Source: an uncultured Coriobacteriaceae bacterium (lineage in GTDB: Bacteria > Actinomycetota > Coriobacteriia > Coriobacteriales > Eggerthellaceae). Taken from it: 5,957 nt of DNA. The position numbers were made by a program, and so were the translations under genes. The stretch is taken from positions 1 to 5,957 of the forward strand of contig CACXFZ010000174.1 of assembly GCA_902767025.1 (NCBI GenBank). Reading direction: 5' to 3'. Of this stretch, positions 4,402 through 5,957 are shown one piece after another. Below the pieces are notes generated by a model that did not search any database, had not been told where the DNA came from, and was given only the letters and a program-made list of their open reading frames with translations. Position 1 is the first letter of the stretch. Every line of letters begins with the position of its first letter.

Positions 4402-5957
4402 ATGCCAGAGATGCTTGACGACATTGCATACCTATCGCAAGAGATAGGCCCCCGACCTGCGGGAACCGAAGAAGAACAGCAGGCCGCGCTTTACATAGCA
4501 GACCAGATACAGAAGCGCACGGGCTTCAAAGCCAGCATCGAGGACTTCTCGTGCGCCTCGGGTTCCAGCATCATCGAACCGCTGTGCTTCGGCCTGCCGG
4601 CGCTCGCCGCGCTGCTGGCCATGTTCCAGCCGCTGTTCTCGATCCCCGCCCTGCTGATCTCGCTGGTGTGCGCGGTCCTCTACATACTGGAGATCGTCGA
4701 CCGGCCGGTCCTGTCCCGCGCAATGGAGCGGGGCGTGAGCCAAAACGTCGTGGCGAAGTACACGCCGGGCCTCAACAGCGGCCCACGCGCGCGCAAGATC
4801 GTCATCGTCGCCAACTACGACAGCGGCAAGGTGCGTCGCGAGCTGTCCGGAACGATGGGCGGCATGTGGCCGATGCTGCGCCGGGCCAGTGTGGTCGCCC
4901 TGGTGGGCCTGGCGGTGTTGTGGCTGATCAGGTGCCTGTTCTTCATGAGCACGCCCGGCCTGGCCATGAGCATCCTCAACGTCCTCAACATCGTCTGCAT
5001 CGTGCTCGCGCTGGTTCCCGTGGTGGCATACGCGATGAGCCGCACGGCAGCGTACAACGAAGCCGCCAACAACAACGCATCCGGCGTGGCCGTGATGATG
5101 GGCGTTGCCCAGCGCATTTCGAACGGCATGCTCAGCGAAGAGGAGATCCTGGCCCGCAGCAAGGCGCAGGTCCACGGCGAAGAGGAAGCGCGCGAGGCGG
5201 GCCTGGTGCCCGAAGGCGCTACGATCGAGTACGCCGACGAGCCCGAGCCCGAAGAGGACGGTCTGGCATCGGCGAAGGCGGCCGTGGCTGCGCTGACCGG
5301 TCAGCCGTTGCGCGAGTACGCACCGTTGCCGGAAGACGACGACGTGCGCGTCAGGCGCAGTGGCGCCCCCGCACATTACCGCGAGCCCGTCGACGAGCCT
5401 GCCGCAGAGCCCCTGCCCGAAGAGCAGGCCGCGCTGGAAGAAGAGCAACTGTATACAGAGAGCGCGGTCGACGCACCCCGTCGCGTATCGACGCAGTTCG
5501 CTGGCGACGCGGACGCTGTGGCAAGCGAGCCCGCACCCGTGCAGGCGCAGCCTGTGCCGCAGGCGGTCGTGAGCGTTCCGGAAGTTCCCGCTCCCGTTCA
5601 GGAGGAACCGACCGTCGTGCGCCACGAGGAATGGCAGGGCAAATACGCCGACACGTATCGCGCCGACGCCTTCTCGTCAGTGTCGTCCTACAGCCCCGGC
5701 ACCGTGCCCGAGTGGTACCGCAAGGCGCAGGAAAAGGCCCGCAAGGTCGACGACAGCGCTTCCCATCCGGCGCGCCGCTCGCGCTACGGCGATGCCCTCG
5801 AGGCAGCCGAAGTGACGAGCAGGGAGCACGCCGAGCAGGCGCAGGCCGCCCTTGCCCAGCAGCAGATCGAGCGCGAAAAGCAGCTGTACGCGCAGGCCAT
5901 GCAGGCCGAACAGGCCCAGGCACAGGCCGCCGAAGAGCGCACGGTGGTGTCGTCGCG
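4402..5957 (+). CDS. Multi-pass membrane protein with a degenerate M28 peptidase-like domain (3' end outside window)
   Basis: The frame stays open to the right edge, giving 518 codons with no stop. Residues 12-36 (SQEIGPRPAGTEEE...) resemble the start of M28 zinc aminopeptidase domains. Two hydrophobic helices follow (about 57-76 and 78-98). RKIVIVANYDS (131-141) aligns with the M28 strand ending in HxDS, but Asn138 replaces the zinc-binding His. Two more helices (about 162-182 and 189-212) precede NNNASGVAVMMGVAQRI (223-239), which aligns with the DNASG motif, with Asn224 in place of the metal-bridging Asp. From about 245 the chain is acidic and Pro/Ala/Glu-rich, probably disordered, then an aromatic patch (409-441), then a Gln/Ala-rich likely coiled coil (466-512). 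No signal peptide is seen. Metal-dependent peptidase activity looks unlikely from what is visible; the catalytic Glu region could lie beyond the edge. It has its own promoter. Product function is unknown. Confidence 0.85.
   Translation, partial: MPEMLDDIAYLSQEIGPRPAGTEEEQQAALYIADQIQKRTGFKASIEDFSCASGSSIIEPLCFGLPALAALLAMFQPLFSIPALLISLVCAVLYILEIVDRPVLSRAMERGVSQNVVAKYTPGLNSGPRARKIVIVANYDSGKVRRELSGTMGGMWPMLRRASVVALVGLAVLWLIRCLFFMSTPGLAMSILNVLNIVCIVLALVPVVAYAMSRTAAYNEAANNNASGVAVMMGVAQRISNGMLSEEEILARSKAQVHGEEEAREAGLVPEGATIEYADEPEPEEDGLASAKAAVAALTGQPLREYAPLPEDDDVRVRRSGAPAHYREPVDEPAAEPLPEEQAALEEEQLYTESAVDAPRRVSTQFAGDADAVASEPAPVQAQPVPQAVVSVPEVPAPVQEEPTVVRHEEWQGKYADTYRADAFSSVSSYSPGTVPEWYRKAQEKARKVDDSASHPARRSRYGDALEAAEVTSREHAEQAQAALAQQQIEREKQLYAQAMQAEQAQAQAAEERTVVSS
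5893..5931 (+). repeat. Gln/Ala-coding low-complexity repeat
   Basis: Inside the last gene, CAG-GCC and close variants repeat irregularly and encode residues 498-510 (QAMQAEQAQAQAA). It continues a Gln/Ala/Glu-rich helix-forming stretch that begins near residue 466 and is likely part of a coiled coil or long single helix. Such repeats can expand or contract by slippage. Confidence 0.6.

Noticed and set aside
4432..5625. A 397-codon open frame on the minus strand opposite the last gene
   Set aside because: The plus strand has a good promoter, ribosome binding site, membrane helices and M28-like motifs in a frame open to the window edge. The minus frame is His/Arg/Gln-rich without domains and is a composition artefact.

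Overview
The window is about 6 kb of GC-rich bacterial chromosome with a strong preference for G/C at third codon positions. The gene content and protein style suggest a high-GC Gram-positive, possibly an actinobacterium of the Coriobacteriia/Eggerthellaceae type. That placement is an impression from reading, not a search result. I see no rRNA, tRNA, CRISPR, insertion sequence or other mobile-element signature.

Layout: (1) positions 1-427, plus strand, carry the C-terminal 141 codons of a D-alanine--D-alanine ligase (ddl), cut by the left edge. (2) Positions 424-1062, minus strand, encode an unrecognised 212-residue protein with one C-terminal membrane anchor. It converges on ddl, and both genes stop inside one shared CTAG. 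(3) A 110-base divergent spacer at 1063-1172 holds the 5' ends of gene 2 and gene 3. (4) Positions 1173-4214, plus strand, encode a 1013-residue DinG-type protein: an N-terminal DEDDh 3'-5' exonuclease fused to an XPD/DinG superfamily 2 helicase that keeps its four iron-sulfur cysteines. (5) A 187-base spacer at 4215-4401 contains a good sigma-70-like promoter (TTGGGA, 17 bases, TATACT). (6) From 4402 to the right edge, plus strand, runs an open reading frame of at least 518 codons with no stop in the window. It is a multi-pass membrane protein with M28-peptidase-like motifs in which two expected metal ligands are Asn, followed by a long acidic, Pro/Ala/Gln-rich, probably disordered region.

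The genes do not form an obvious pathway. ddl serves peptidoglycan precursor synthesis, the DinG-like protein serves DNA processing or repair, and the two membrane-anchored proteins have no assigned role. Gene orientation (convergent, divergent, then tandem with its own promoter) suggests separate transcription units rather than one operon.

The most unusual item is the last gene: a membrane-embedded, apparently metal-site-degenerate M28 relative with a large disordered extension.
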